Origin: Plantago major
Lineage: Eukaryota > Streptophyta > Magnoliopsida > Lamiales > Plantaginaceae
Reading direction: 5' to 3'
Length of the DNA: 64,000 bases
NCBI GenBank assembly: GCA_026545765.1
Contig: CM048839.1
Location: forward strand, 56,793,177-56,857,176
Of the stretch, positions 1 to 9,114 are shown piece by piece (position 1 is the stretch's first letter; the number at the start of each line of letters is the position of its first letter). A program made the translations under genes and the position numbers. The notes below the pieces were generated by a model that saw only the letters and a list, made by a program, of their open reading frames with translations, made no database searches and was not told the origin of the DNA.

Positions 1-343
1 TTCTTGACATCATAATCTCCTAGAACCTGGTTGACCACTAGTTTAGAGTCTCCATAGATGTTGAGATGTAATCTTTTTGCATCGACCACCATCTTTAATC
101 CGAGAATCAACGCCTGATATTCTGCAACATTATTTGAGCAATTTTGGGTCAAAGTGAATGAGTATGGCAGAACTTCCCCATTGGGCGAGAGAAACACAAC
201 TACAGCTCCTGCCCCGTTTCTCTGTGAGGCTCCGTCGAAGTACATTTTCCATGGGGGGATTACTTCGATTGTCATAACGTCTTCGTCAGGAAAATCTTCC
301 GTTAACTCCCATTCTGCAGGTATCGGATGATCAGTTAGGAAGT
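1..343 (-). CDS. pol: Gypsy1 second (archaeal-type-like) RNase H
   Basis: Minus-strand translation gives PPWKMYFDGASQRNGAGAVV, then YSFTLTQNCSNNVAEYQALI, then HLNIYGDSKLVVNQ. The D-E-D catalytic residues (FDG, AEY, GDS) are all visible. A second RNase H after the first is known from Tat-lineage gypsy elements. It is cut by the window edge before integrase. Confidence 0.82.
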
Positions 344-346
344 CAG

Positions 347-922
347 CTAAGACTTGCCCTTTGACGGCTTTTTGCGCACGTATATGATTTCGAATTGCTG
401 AATCTGCAAATACCACCTGGCAAGCCTATCTGAGAGTACCGGCTTTGACATAACATACTTCAATGGATTATCTCTTGAAACAAGATGAATTGTGTGGGCT
501 TGGAAGTAATGCTTCAATTTTTGGATCACGAAGACGAGAGCCAAACAAAGCTTTTCGATGGGGGAATACTTTAGCTCATTTAGCGTCATCGTTCTGATCA
601 AATAGTAAAGTGCATTCTCTTTCGCATTGCTGTTTTCTTGAGCCAACAATGCTCCCATGGAACGTTCTTGTGCAGCTATGTATAGAATCAAAGGGCGTCC
701 TGGTATCGGAGCTCCTAACACTGGCGGCTTCATAAGATATGACTTGATGCATTCGAATGCATTCCTACAAGCATGATCCCAATTAAATGGAACATCTTTT
801 CTCATGAGGTGACTAAATGGTTGACACCTTCCTGCGAGGTTGGATATGAATCTCCGGAGGTAAGCTATCTTCCCTTGCATGCTTCTAAGCTCATGTATGT
901 TTTTTGGCTCAGGCATCTTCAT
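347..922 (-). CDS. pol: Gypsy1 RT connection and first RNase H
   Basis: MQGKIAYLRRFISNLAGRCQPF is the RT connection motif. RPLILYIAAQERSMGALLAQE then starts the RT-linked RNase H, with YSPIEKLCLALVF and HYFQAHTIHLVSRDNPLKY following. The frame stops at 347 after a shift near 365-375. In the alternative frame the usual KGQVLADF tether continues towards the second RNase H. Confidence 0.88.
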   Translation of the reverse strand: MKMPEPKNIHELRSMQGKIAYLRRFISNLAGRCQPFSHLMRKDVPFNWDHACRNAFECIKSYLMKPPVLGAPIPGRPLILYIAAQERSMGALLAQENSNAKENALYYLIRTMTLNELKYSPIEKLCLALVFVIQKLKHYFQAHTIHLVSRDNPLKYVMSKPVLSDRLARWYLQIQQFEIIYVRKKPSKGKS

Positions 923-1000
923 GATCGCGTCAATTTTGGCTTGCTCGATTTCTATTCCTCGTTGTCGAACAATAAAGCCCAGAAAATTTCCAGAGCTAAC

Positions 1001-1657
1001 TCAAAATGCACACTTCAAAGGGTTCATCCTCAGTTGGTACTTTCTTAATCGCTCAAAGACCTCCGTCAAGTCTTGCAAGTGATCTGTTTGCCTCCTTGAT
1101 TTTACTACCAAGTCATCAACATAGCATTCGACGTTCTTGTGAAGAATGTCGTCAAATATCTTTTGCATTGCTCTTTGATAGGTGGCGCCAGCATTCTTGA
1201 GACCAAACGGCATTACTTTATAACAATATATCCCTTTTGGAGTGCGAAAAGCCGTTAGTTCTTCGTCCTTTGGATCCATGCAAATTTGATTGTATCCTGA
1301 GGACCCGTCCATGAAAGATAGTGCTTCGTGACCTGTAGTGGCGTCAATCATGAGTTCCGGTATGGGCAGCGGAAAGTCATCCTTGGGGCATGCGTAATTT
1401 AGGTCTCTAAAATCTACGCACACTCGACTTTGTCCATTCTTCTTTCTTACCGGGACTATGTTAGAAATCCAAGCAGGGTATTTGACTTCACGGATGAAAC
1501 CTGCTTCAATTAGCTTATTCACTGCACTTCGATTGGCAAAATTAACTGAGGACGAAATCTCCGTTGAGCTTGCTTGACGGGACGAGCTCCATTCTTTACC
1601 GAGAGTTGGTGCACCGCTATCTTGGGATTGAGGCCAGGCATTTCTTTGTTTGTCCAA
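1001..1657 (-). CDS. pol: Gypsy1 reverse transcriptase
   Basis: The minus-strand frame carries the classical gypsy RT blocks in order: VNKLIEAGFIREVKYPAW, VPVRKKNGQSRVCVDFRDLN, FPLPIPELMIDATTG, FMDGSSGYNQI, TAFRTPKGIYCYKVMPFGL, AGATYQRAM, then catalytic YVDD at 1112-1123. The enzyme copies the genomic RNA into cDNA. Catalytic aspartates are present. The frame ends near 1001 and the thumb/connection resumes at 922 in another frame. Confidence 0.92.
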   Translation of the reverse strand: MDKQRNAWPQSQDSGAPTLGKEWSSSRQASSTEISSSVNFANRSAVNKLIEAGFIREVKYPAWISNIVPVRKKNGQSRVCVDFRDLNYACPKDDFPLPIPELMIDATTGHEALSFMDGSSGYNQICMDPKDEELTAFRTPKGIYCYKVMPFGLKNAGATYQRAMQKIFDDILHKNVECYVDDLVVKSRRQTDHLQDLTEVFERLRKYQLRMNPLKCAF

Positions 1658-2298
1658 GCGAACACATCCATGAAATCCTTTAACAGGGCAATGTAAGCAA
1701 TTTCTTCATCGGCACTTAACAAAGCGTTTATGTACGTAGGTCGGGGATCATTTGAATCACCAAGATTGACCTCTTTTAATTCATCGATGGTGGCATTTAC
1801 CCCTTCTTCAAATTCAGGGGGTGCTACTTCAGCATCTTCTTCTTCAATGACATCACAATCCTTAAGGGTGATGTGGTACGATGATTCAACACTTTCATTT
1901 TCATCCTCAATATTATCTCGGACTCTTGTGTGGATTATCGTCACCCTTTTGACCTTGAGGGTTTCACCGTATGACACCTTGATATCTTCGGTCCACATCA
2001 TGCGAGATGGAACTAGACTTCGCAGTTTTTCGGAGTTACTTAACTCGCTAGTTCCTGCAGTGCCTGATTTCATTGGTCCCAACCTTTGATGCACAGACTT
2101 TTCAACTGCCCCCAGTCTTTGACGTGCAGGTTTCCTAATTGCCCCCAGTCTTTGATGTGCGGACTGTCTAATTGCCCCCAGTCTTTGATGTGCGGACTGT
2201 CTAATTGGCCCCAACCTTTCAAAGACAGACTTGTGCAGTGATTTCTCACAATTTTGGTCAGAAGCACATTCGGTGAATGAGTTGTCATTTCCGCTCAC
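1519..2298 (-). CDS. Gypsy1 protease-RT linker with 13-residue repeats
   Basis: This 259-residue frame begins with an array of RLGxxxxSxHQ repeats (period 13 residues). An acidic, poorly conserved linker follows, then a segment leading into RT (PRPTYINALLSADEEIAYIALLKDFMDVFAWTNKEMPGL, the typical lead-in of plant gypsy RT; quoted only as landmark pieces YINALLS and FAWTNKEMPGL). The frame changes within 1519-1657 and RT continues in another frame. Confidence 0.7.
   Translation of the reverse strand: MSGNDNSFTECASDQNCEKSLHKSVFERLGPIRQSAHQRLGAIRQSAHQRLGAIRKPARQRLGAVEKSVHQRLGPMKSGTAGTSELSNSEKLRSLVPSRMMWTEDIKVSYGETLKVKRVTIIHTRVRDNIEDENESVESSYHITLKDCDVIEEEDAEVAPPEFEEGVNATIDELKEVNLGDSNDPRPTYINALLSADEEIAYIALLKDFMDVFAWTNKEMPGLNPKIAVHQLSVKNGARPVKQAQRRFRPQLILPIEVQ
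2066..2225 (-). repeat. 39-bp coding tandem repeat in Gypsy1
   Basis: Four to five copies of a 39-bp unit (CCCCAGTCTTTGATGTGCGG and variants) encode QRLGAIRQSAH-like 13-mers in phase. The central copies are nearly identical; the outer ones diverge. Confidence 0.85.
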
Positions 2299-2652
2299 GT
2301 AATTGCTTGTGGCTCGTTTTATGGTGATGCGGACAGGGTTAGGCCGTTGAAAACCGAGACCTTCTCGAGTTTTTACACCACTTTGTGAGCTAGAAGATCC
2401 TGATGTATTTAATCTCAGTGGAGAGCCATTCTTAGGATCATATCATGCCTTTATCCAAAGCTTGAAAGCATTTGGTCCAAAATGTTTATGTTCGGCTTTA
2501 TGTGATGAAGTCTTATGTTCATTCAAATCTCCGTGGAATGGTCGAACAAATCCCTTAAGGGGTGGTTGGACCATACTGGTGAGGCTAAGCTTTGTCAATG
2601 GTAGAGTTAGTCCACTCATCCCTTCATCTTTCGCATGTGAGACCTCACCGGG
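2299..2652 (-). other. Gypsy1 protease-RT spacer without open frame
   Basis: This stretch lies between protease and RT of the same element and contains several stops on the minus strand. I recognise no domain in it. Confidence 0.5.
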
Positions 2653-3003
2653 TCATATCTGCGGAGGCAATTCTTCCTCGTTAGGATTTTTCACTTGATC
2701 TCTTGACTCGCCGCCAAATGAGTTTGACCCTTCATTTACATCCTTCATATGTTCCTTATAATACTTGGAGTCAGCAAAATAAGATTCGACTTCCGTGAAT
2801 GGTTTGCCATCTGCAAGCACCTTTCTCACTACTCCATTTTGGCAATATTGGAAGCATTGGTGTAAAGTCGAGGGGACTACACCATTTTCATGTATCCATG
2901 GCCTTCCCAAAAGTAAATTGTAGGACGTCTTGGCATCAATAACATGGAAGAGCGCCGTTGATGACATATTGTCAATCATCAACTCTAATCTCACAATTCC
3001 CAT
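2653..3003 (-). CDS. Gypsy1 aspartic protease, C-terminal half
   Basis: This continues the retropepsin fold after a frame break. FHVIDAKTSYNLLLGRPWIH is the hallmark second half of plant gypsy proteases (hydrophobic strand then LLGRPW), followed by STLHQCFQY. It would cleave the Gag-Pol polyprotein together with the DGGS half at about 3080. Confidence 0.8.
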   Translation of the reverse strand: MGIVRLELMIDNMSSTALFHVIDAKTSYNLLLGRPWIHENGVVPSTLHQCFQYCQNGVVRKVLADGKPFTEVESYFADSKYYKEHMKDVNEGSNSFGGESRDQVKNPNEEELPPQI

Positions 3004-3015
3004 TGCTCTTTGCCC

Positions 3016-3996
3016 TCATTGGTTAAAGACTTGGATCATCAGTCGACTACTAGCGAGGTCTTCTACAGGTATTCCTACTTCTCTCATGGTATGCAGGGGC
3101 AAGATATTGACGGCAGAACCACCATCAATGAGTATCCTTCTCACCTTGTGCTCATGAGTAAAGTTGGACATAAACAATGGTCTGTTGTGAGGCTTAGATC
3201 CAAGTAAGAGATATTCATCATTAAAGGAGATAGTTGTCATACAATCAATGGGTTTTGCCACTTCGGTGGAAACACATGTTTTGTTCGGGGGTTCTTCTAG
3301 TGAGGGTTGGTCAATTTTCTCCTCATGATTTTCGCCAGACGAGATGGTGTTGACATTTGAATTTTCCTCATCTAGCAAAATCTTCCCTTCCCGGGCCAAT
3401 TTCATCACCTTCTCCTTAAAGACGAAACAATCTTTGTCCTTTATCGCCCTTGATACTTTGATCTTTGTGACGCTTGTAGCCATTGCTTCTTTACCTTTGA
3501 ATGGAGGCTTACCCCCTCTATTGGTGTCAATCCTACGCGATTCTTGCACAGGAGGACCTTCAATTCCACTTGAAGCCATACTTAATTCCATGTCATGGGC
3601 TCGATTCGCTAGTTCTTCGAATGAGCGTGGCATGATTCCTTGAAGAATGTATCGAAGACCCCATTGCATTCCTTGGATGCACATCTCGATTGCTGAGGCC
3701 TCAGACAATCGATCTTTGCAATTGAGACTCAAGTTCCTCCATCGATTGATATAATCCATGACGGCTTCTTCTTTCCACTGGCGTGTGTTGGTGAGCTCAA
3801 TCATGCTAACAGTTCTTCTTGTGCTATAGAAACGATTAAGGAATTCCTGCTCCAGTTGATCCCAACTATCTATGGATCTAGCCTCCAAGTCAGTATACCA
3901 ATCGAATGCATTGTTCTTTAGTGAGCGAACAAATTGTTTTACCAGATGGTCGCCATAGGTTCCAACATTGTTGCATGTCTCAACAAAATGCGCCAC
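3016..3996 (-). CDS. gag-pro: Gypsy1 gag core and start of aspartic protease
   Basis: The first ~140 residues match the Retrotrans_gag family: a helical segment ending in FVRSLKNNAFDWYTDL, then W.QLEQEFLNRFYSTRR. The last ~60 residues hold the retropepsin active site in RRILIDGGSAVNILPL (catalytic D in DGGS), so gag and protease are fused. I see no CCHC zinc knuckle between them. The reading frame is lost near 3010 and the protease continues in the next block. Confidence 0.82.
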   Translation of the reverse strand: MAHFVETCNNVGTYGDHLVKQFVRSLKNNAFDWYTDLEARSIDSWDQLEQEFLNRFYSTRRTVSMIELTNTRQWKEEAVMDYINRWRNLSLNCKDRLSEASAIEMCIQGMQWGLRYILQGIMPRSFEELANRAHDMELSMASSGIEGPPVQESRRIDTNRGGKPPFKGKEAMATSVTKIKVSRAIKDKDCFVFKEKVMKLAREGKILLDEENSNVNTISSGENHEEKIDQPSLEEPPNKTCVSTEVAKPIDCMTTISFNDEYLLLGSKPHNRPLFMSNFTHEHKVRRILIDGGSAVNILPLHTMREVGIPVEDLASSRLMIQVFNQ

Positions 3997-4002
3997 ATGT
4001 TG

Positions 4003-4647
4003 CTATGGGCTCCCTTTTCCATCAAATTGTTGAAACTTGGGTGGTTGATATCCTGTGGGCATCCTCAAGTTATCAGTACTCCATGTGTATGGCTTATTGT
4101 AAGTGAAAGATGATTTGGAGTTTTCATCAAGTCTCTCCTTCAGGGCACCCATGATGAATTCTTTCAATTGATTAGCTGGGATTGTCCCTTCTGGGGAGAT
4201 TGACACTTCTCCTTGTTTTGATATTAACTTAGCGTATGATGGTTCTTCATACACCACATGGCGCTTTCCTCCCGTCTTGCTAGTTTCAGCTGTTTCCTTG
4301 CTTAAAATCTTCTCGGGTGTGAATTCTCGTTCCATAAGCTTTGCAATCTTGAGGTCTTGTTCCTGAGTATGCTTCATGAGGAACTCCATGGATTTTGTCA
4401 AAGCTAACACCATTTGGTCGAGCGAAGGATTACTCATTGTTGGGAGCTGAGGAGGGACCTCTGTTGTCTTAGGAGATGATGGCAAAGACCCGTCGTCATC
4501 ATCGGATGTTTCTTCTCCATCTCTTTTGGTGGCAGTTGCACCTAGAGCTTCAAAGGCTTTGTTAGCCAAGGTTTGCGGGTCTTCAGCACCCTTGGACTGC
4601 GCTTCATCTGAGGCTTGAGAAGAGTTAATCGTCTTCCTAGGAGGCAT
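4003..4647 (-). CDS. gag: Gypsy1 gag, N-terminal part
   Basis: A 214-residue open frame starts at the first ATG after the LTR (minus strand, 4647). It is hydrophilic, with an acidic low-complexity stretch (SDDDD) and a predicted helical region. It ends in the YQPPKFQQFDGKGSP type motif that typically precedes the retrotransposon gag core in plant gypsy proteins. It then breaks by a stop or frame change of a few bases before the core resumes at 3996. The product would be the structural protein of the virus-like particle. Confidence 0.75.
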   Translation of the reverse strand: MPPRKTINSSQASDEAQSKGAEDPQTLANKAFEALGATATKRDGEETSDDDDGSLPSSPKTTEVPPQLPTMSNPSLDQMVLALTKSMEFLMKHTQEQDLKIAKLMEREFTPEKILSKETAETSKTGGKRHVVYEEPSYAKLISKQGEVSISPEGTIPANQLKEFIMGALKERLDENSKSSFTYNKPYTWSTDNLRMPTGYQPPKFQQFDGKGSP

Positions 4648-4682
4648 AGTGCTTCACTAGAGATGAGAGGTAGACACGTGCC

Positions 4683-4701
4683 ACTGGGTGTGCCAAAAAT
4701 C
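4683..4701 (-). other. Gypsy1 primer-binding region
   Basis: Immediately inside the LTR the minus strand reads TTTTTGGCACACCCAGTGG, in the place and style of plant gypsy primer-binding sites (TTTTGGC...). I do not assign the tRNA. Confidence 0.5.
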
Positions 4702-4996
4702 TGTAGCAAATAAAATTGCACAAATGAAATTTTATTGATTTGATGAGTGCGGGTACAATTCTCGATTACAATCCTCTGATTCTAGTCTTCTAACGCGGCG
4801 AACTTAGATCTTCGAAGTCTTCGCTTTAGGATTTTATGACTTCAAGGTCGAGGAAACGATAATTCGGGAGCTTCTTGGCTTAATCTCGAATCAAATCGCG
4901 AACTTGGAGGTGTTTGAAGCGAACGATAACGAACTTCTTGAAGGATGGATGAACTCCACGAAGAACGCTTCTAGATCGTCACAGAATTTGGCCTTT

Positions 4997-5287
4997 GATC
5001 TTCTGTAGAGGAAGTTTGGCCTCCGGGAAACGTTTCTTCAAGGGCTTTTCAGCTTGATCTTGAATCTAACGTCGCTTTTGGCTTGAATTTGATGAAGAAC
5101 TTCAAGAACTTTGTTCGGACTTCTTCATGGCTTTTGGATTTTGATCTTCGTGTAGAGGGAGTTTGGCCTTCGGAAACGTATCTTCAAGGGCTTCTCAGCT
5201 TGATCTTGGATCGAACGTTGCTTTTGGCTTGAATTTGATGAAGAACTTCAAGAACTCTATTCGGGCTTCTTCAGGACTTTTGGATTT
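4997..5287. repeat. Tandem duplication inside Gypsy1 LTR
   Basis: Two adjacent units of 145 and 146 bp each begin gatcttc, at 4997 and 5142, and a third partial start is at 5288. Both units contain the same AGTTTGGCC, CTTCAAGGGCTT and GATGAAGAACTTCAAGAAC words, with scattered substitutions. Confidence 0.8.
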
Positions 5288-5540
5288 TGATCTTCCTTTG
5301 CGGCGGTTGATCTTCCAATATCGTTTCTCCAATTGTGTGAGGACTTCTTCTTGGATCAAACGAAGATTTTGCTTCAGTTGTCGAAAGAACTTCTTGAATG
5401 CTCCTTCGAACTTCAAAGCCGGATCTTGAGAGGATGAGAGGATTTGTGGGCACTTGCTCTTCACTTCTCTTCTCCTTCTCTTCTTCACTTCTTCTTCTTA
5501 TCTTCACTTCTTCTTCTTCTTCCAATTTGATGGAAGACCT

Positions 5541-5550
5541 CTATTTATAG
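5541..5550 (-). promoter_or_regulatory. TATA box in Gypsy1 LTR
   Basis: On the minus strand this reads CTATAAATAG, a near-perfect plant TATA box, followed downstream by a CT-rich leader at 5440-5525. Transcription would start around 5510-5515 and run leftwards through gag. Confidence 0.6.
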
Positions 5551-5552
5551 AT

Positions 5553-5618
5553 GTGGAAGAGGGGTAAGGATGGAAATCCATTTTTTGAAGAGGGGTAAGG
5601 ATGGAAATTCATTTTTTT
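5553..5618. repeat. 30-bp tandem duplication in Gypsy1 LTR
   Basis: GAAGAGGGGTAAGGATGG followed by AAAT(C/T)CATTTTTT occurs twice back to back, just upstream of the TATA box in the element's direction. Confidence 0.75.
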
Positions 5619-5985
5619 AAAGCTTTTTCCTTTTCTTGAATAATTGCATAACATGTATGATGTGTCGCGATCTCATTGGTCGAATTATCTCCTTCTTCAT
5701 GTCTTGATTTAATTGGAAGTATGCATTTTGACATCATCCTTTTAACGTGGCGACGTTTGATCGGCTTTAAACTTTTCGAGTATTCACAACATTTTTAATG
5801 TGAAGTAATCGAAAATACTCCATATTTTGCACGTGTCACAATTTGATAGGGCATAAATGGAGTGTATTAAAATCAATTAATTTACCATACTATTTTGGAA
5901 TAAAATTTGGTAAAATTCTAATTAAATACGGTAAATCAAATTTAATGATTTTAACAATTTATTCGACACATTTTGCATGTCTACA

Positions 5986-6816
5986 GAGTCGTCAGATGAC
6001 CGAAGAGGAATTGCCCGAGGGACTCAAGAGGGGTGAAGACGTGTTCCGGGTGAAATTTCCTCGGACAAGGGACGATGTTACTCATCCCGATCCGGAGGGT
6101 GAAATGAATGAGGATGGTACATTGCCCACATGTCCTTCGATTGTGGTGGCTGAGGAGGTGGAGGAACTTCGGAGGAAGTATGAGATCCCGGAGTGCGTGC
6201 AGATTCTCATTCCGGATGAGTCGCACGCTTTCCACAATCTGCCTACGGGGTACATGTGCGTGCATGAGATAAGTCTGCACTGCGGATGGTGGTTGCCCGT
6301 GTCGTCCGAGTTTTTGGACATATTGAACATCATGGGGTTAAGTCCTCACCAGATCATCCCCAACTCGCTCGGAAATCTGATGTGCTTCGGGGTGATGTGT
6401 AAATATAAGGACATCCCGGTCACGTTTGATAACTTTCGGAAGTTATTCAATTTTAGTGTAAGTAATAGGAATACTTTGTTTGATACGCTTGTGTGTCGCC
6501 AAGCATATACTGTTTTTGTCGATCCGCTCTCCTCCTTGGAAATAAATTGGTGGAAGAGATACTTCTTTGTCCGGCCCGCTTTGGAACAAGGTCAAAACGA
6601 AGCGGAAAGGACCAAATGGCATTTTGAGAAGAAATTTTTCCGAGGCAGGCTGTCGGACTGGTAAACCTCCGGCTCGGAACGTCCCCTTATGGATGCAAGC
6701 TCTCCACCGGAATCAAGATCCGGAGAAATACTTTTTCCGAGGGTTGATATGCCAAACTCTTCCCTATCTGGCTGGCTTTTCGGAGCCAAGTTTTTGCGAT
6801 GGGAAGAAGGACCTAA
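5986..6816 (+). pseudogene. Transposase_28-like ('putative gypsy type transposon') gene, first part
   Basis: From the right edge of the Gypsy1 LTR a plus-strand frame runs to a stop at 6660-6662. It contains HEISLHCGWWLPVSSEFLD, then MGLSPHQIIPNSLGNLMCF and VTFDNFRKLF, followed by WWKRYFFVRP. This is the pattern of the Pfam 'putative gypsy type transposon' domain found in many plant TE-associated genes, recalled rather than searched. After the stop, homology-style sequence continues in the next frame from about 6660 to 6816, so a one-base shift is likely. A good donor GTAAGT follows at 6817. The upstream part was separated by Gypsy1. Biochemical function is unknown. Confidence 0.6.
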
Positions 6817-6934
6817 GTAAGTGTTTCCTCCTTCGGTCACGTGGTTGGTCATCCGAGTCGGTGGTCACTTGCTTTGTTTGTAGTTGTAGATTGTAAATTC
6901 TTGTTATCCATCTTATTGTCCTTCGGATGTGCAG
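6817..6934 (+). other. Predicted 118-bp intron of the split Transposase_28-like gene
   Basis: The donor GTAAGT is at 6817 and the acceptor TGTGCAG ends at 6934, preceded by a T-rich tract. Removing it joins the upstream frame (phase 1) to an open frame at 6935-7010, which supports the call. Confidence 0.5.
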
Positions 6935-7010
6935 ATTTTTTGTTCGAGTACACCATGTCCACCATGCTGGAATTGAAGCGGAAGCAGAATGCCGCTCAAC
7001 GAAAGGAGAT
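6935..7010 (+). pseudogene. Transposase_28-like gene, exon piece left of copia A
   Basis: This is an open frame ending in basic, helical sequence (LELKRKQNAAQRKE). It is interrupted after the second base of a codon by copia A. The last five bases, GAGAT, are the target-site duplication. The frame resumes at 22780 on the far side of the element. Confidence 0.55.
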
Positions 7011-8641
7011 TGTTGGTCCAGATAACGGCAAAGTAAAAGACTAGAGGGGGGGGGTGAATAGTCTTTTAAAACTTTTGTCGATAAAAACTATTTCTCAGAT
7101 ATCTGATACTTAGATTTAGAGCGCGGAAGACTTAAGATAGATAAGTGCAGAAACAGTTAAAGTGTGTGTGTGTTGCTGAAATGTAAGTACAGAATAGTAA
7201 ATAACACAACAAGTATAGTGGTATCTGGAGGTGGCGTAATCCTCCAACTAATCCACTTCGGTCTTCCAAAGACCTAGAATTCACTAGAATAGATAATTGA
7301 GGTCACCTTACAAAAATCCTATTCTAAGATTCCTTAAACAAATGGTTCCCAACCAAATGTTCCCCCTGAGTTGTTCCCCGGCTTTCACAGCCAAGTACTT
7401 CCTGTACTCAGAAACCTTTTTGAGCTATTCCCTAGCTTCCCAAGCTAAGTACTTCCTGTGCTCAATAACCTTGGAGTTATTCCTTAGTTTCTCAAACTAA
7501 GTACTTCCTGTACTCCACACGAGTGATGGTGTTGGTTTTGGTTTGAGTTGTCAGATGAGCTTCTTTATTAACTTTTCAGTTAATCAGATAGCTCTGTTAA
7601 TCAAGTATACTTAATACACTTTTCAATGTATGGTATCTTGTTCTTTTTACTGACCCAAGTCTTAGATAAATGTTCAAGAGAATGAATCTCAGATACTTGA
7701 TCTTTCAATTCAACTCTTTCACAGATAGCAGTGCTTGTTTAGGATCAGGACACTTAGAACTTCAGTGTTACTCAAGATCAAGAGCTTTGGTCGCAACAGA
7801 AAGCTTTGAGGATAAGTAATTTGCTTGAGATAGCGAGATATGTGTTCAGTGTAAGTTCTTCAGGTTGTGTGTCTTCTCAAGCTGTCTAAGTGTTGATATT
7901 TATAGATGAATTTGAGTGCCGTTTGAATAGTATCCGTTAGGCTTAAATCAAATTCAAACTATCGATATCTGTGTATAGTACTATAGCAGGTTTGTCTTCT
8001 TCTTCAGAAGGTACCGTTGCTTTTGTTCAGACATCTATGTCCGTGCATTAAATGCATTGTACTATACTTTTTTTTGTCCTGTTGTGCCAACGGAACTATG
8101 CTTTGTATCAGAGACTTAACTTTATCAGTTTTCTCTGAGTTTTAGCACGTCCTTACCTTTAACTTCAGATACCACTTTTATTGAAACAACTTTGTTTGCA
8201 ATATATATTTATTTATCAGAAATGTGGTTTAGAGCTCAAGGTATCTGAGTGTAGATATCTGTGGACAATTTCCTTGTTTTCCAGATGGACCTCTTGACTT
8301 CTCAGATATCTCTTGTGACATGATTTATTTAGCAATCATTCGCGTCTTCAAGAAATCTGGCCAAGGTATCTGCAAAACTATTTCAGTAATCTTGTGCAGT
8401 TTCTTCAAATCTTCAATGTCGTTGAACTTGTTCTGCTTGGATGTCTTCTTCTTGGTCCTCTCTTCATAAAATATAAATTACATTTTGAGACGTAACATCC
8501 TATACAAGATTAGCTAGACTATCATACTTAGTGGGTTTCCTCTTTTACAATGTTCAAGTGAACCAAGAGTACTAATCACCTTTCTGAAACTAAGATAAGT
8601 CATCATGTTGCTGATCAAAATCTAAACAGATATTCCTAACA
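7011..8641 (-). repeat. Copia A 3' LTR (1631 bp)
   Basis: It starts TGTTGGTCCAG and ends TTCCTAACA, and is preceded by GAGAT. It contains a G9 run at 7046-7054, three AAGTACTTCCTG(T/G)(A/G)CTC modules (about 7393, 7448 and 7498), a TATA box at 7897-7904 and repeated AGATATCTG words. Uniquely here it is also followed by GAGAT (8642-8646), which on its own would look like a solo LTR. Confidence 0.92.
7897..7904 (-). promoter_or_regulatory. TATA box in copia A 3' LTR (same site in every family LTR)
   Basis: The minus strand reads TATAAATA within CTATAAATATC. The equivalents are 22029-22036 (A 5'), 31034-31041 (B), TATATATA at 38526-38533 (C) and about 57635-57644 (D, plus strand). It sits roughly 740 bp inside the LTR's U3 end and would start the genomic RNA about 30 bp downstream. 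Confidence 0.6.
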
Positions 8642-8773
8642 GAGATGGAGGAGGGTACCCGAACCCAAATCATAAAGACGTCCACCGTGCTGCCAATGGA
8701 GGAGCCCCGGAATGCTGCCACTTTCCGAGTGGAGGAGACTCGGAGGGCAGCCGCAGGCGAAGAGCTCAGACAA
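8642..8773. repeat. Displaced copy of copia A's right-hand host flank
   Basis: These 132 bp match 22775-22906 almost exactly (one substitution, one deleted base), including GAGAT and the exon sequence. They sit between the 3' LTR and the element's interior, where copia B has its polypurine tract and about 45 bp more. The join to internal sequence occurs at a shared ACAA. Either recombination or a misassembly mixing a solo-LTR haplotype with the full element could explain it. Confidence 0.85.
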
Positions 8774-9114
8774 ATCTGGATGAGTGAACAATCCAACACT
8801 TAATCATTTCTTAAGATTTTTCAATTCATTCAATTAAGTGCAGAAAGTAAACATCAACCAAATCACAAGGTGTGATCTTTGCTGACAAGTTATCTTTTAT
8901 AGAATACTATCTCAGAGTAAGTTCTTCAGATAAGTTACAAAGAAAGATTACAGATAACTTCAATACATTAAACAAGTTTAGCTCAGTCAGCAAAAATACA
9001 ACAAAAATACATAGTAAATTAGGACAACAGGAGTAACCAAGCTCCAAGTAAACATCCTAATAGACTAGTCTTCAACTCTTCAACTCTTCAAGTCTTCAAC
9101 AGTAGTTCTATGGA
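8774..9114 (-). other. Copia A 3' untranslated interior
   Basis: Non-coding sequence lies between the ORF3 stop and the 3' LTR. It aligns by eye to 31815-32400 of copia B, minus the Stowaway insertion present there. I see no gene. Confidence 0.6.

Larger units (their letters stand above)
1..5985 (-). mobile_element. Gypsy1: Ty3/gypsy LTR retrotransposon, Tat-like, 5' part
   Basis: Reading leftwards from 5985, the order is LTR, primer-binding region, gag, aspartic protease, RT, RNase H, second RNase H. This is Ty3/gypsy order with integrase still to come beyond the left edge. Two consecutive RNase H domains are characteristic of the Tat/Ogre clade, so I place it there by inference. Coding parts are broken by frame changes near 345, 925-1000, 1520-1657, 2300-2650 and 4000. 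The element inserted just upstream of the Transposase_28-like gene starting at 5986. The candidate target duplication on the right is gagtc (5986-5990), which cannot be confirmed because the other end is outside the window. Confidence 0.88.
4702..5985 (-). repeat. Gypsy1 5' LTR (1284 bp)
   Basis: The boundaries are set by matching termini TGTAG at 4702 and CTACA ending at 5985. The left edge adjoins the primer-binding region and gag; the right edge adjoins the interrupted host gene. It contains a TATA box, a CT-rich leader with CTT repeats (5440-5525), a 146-bp tandem duplication and a 30-bp duplication. It serves as promoter and 5' leader for the minus-strand element. The partner LTR is outside the window, so age cannot be judged. 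Confidence 0.85.

Noticed and set aside
5195..5525. Minus-strand Glu/Lys-rich ORFs in the Gypsy1 LTR
   Set aside because: They come from CTT/TTC-rich leader and tandem duplication within a non-coding LTR.
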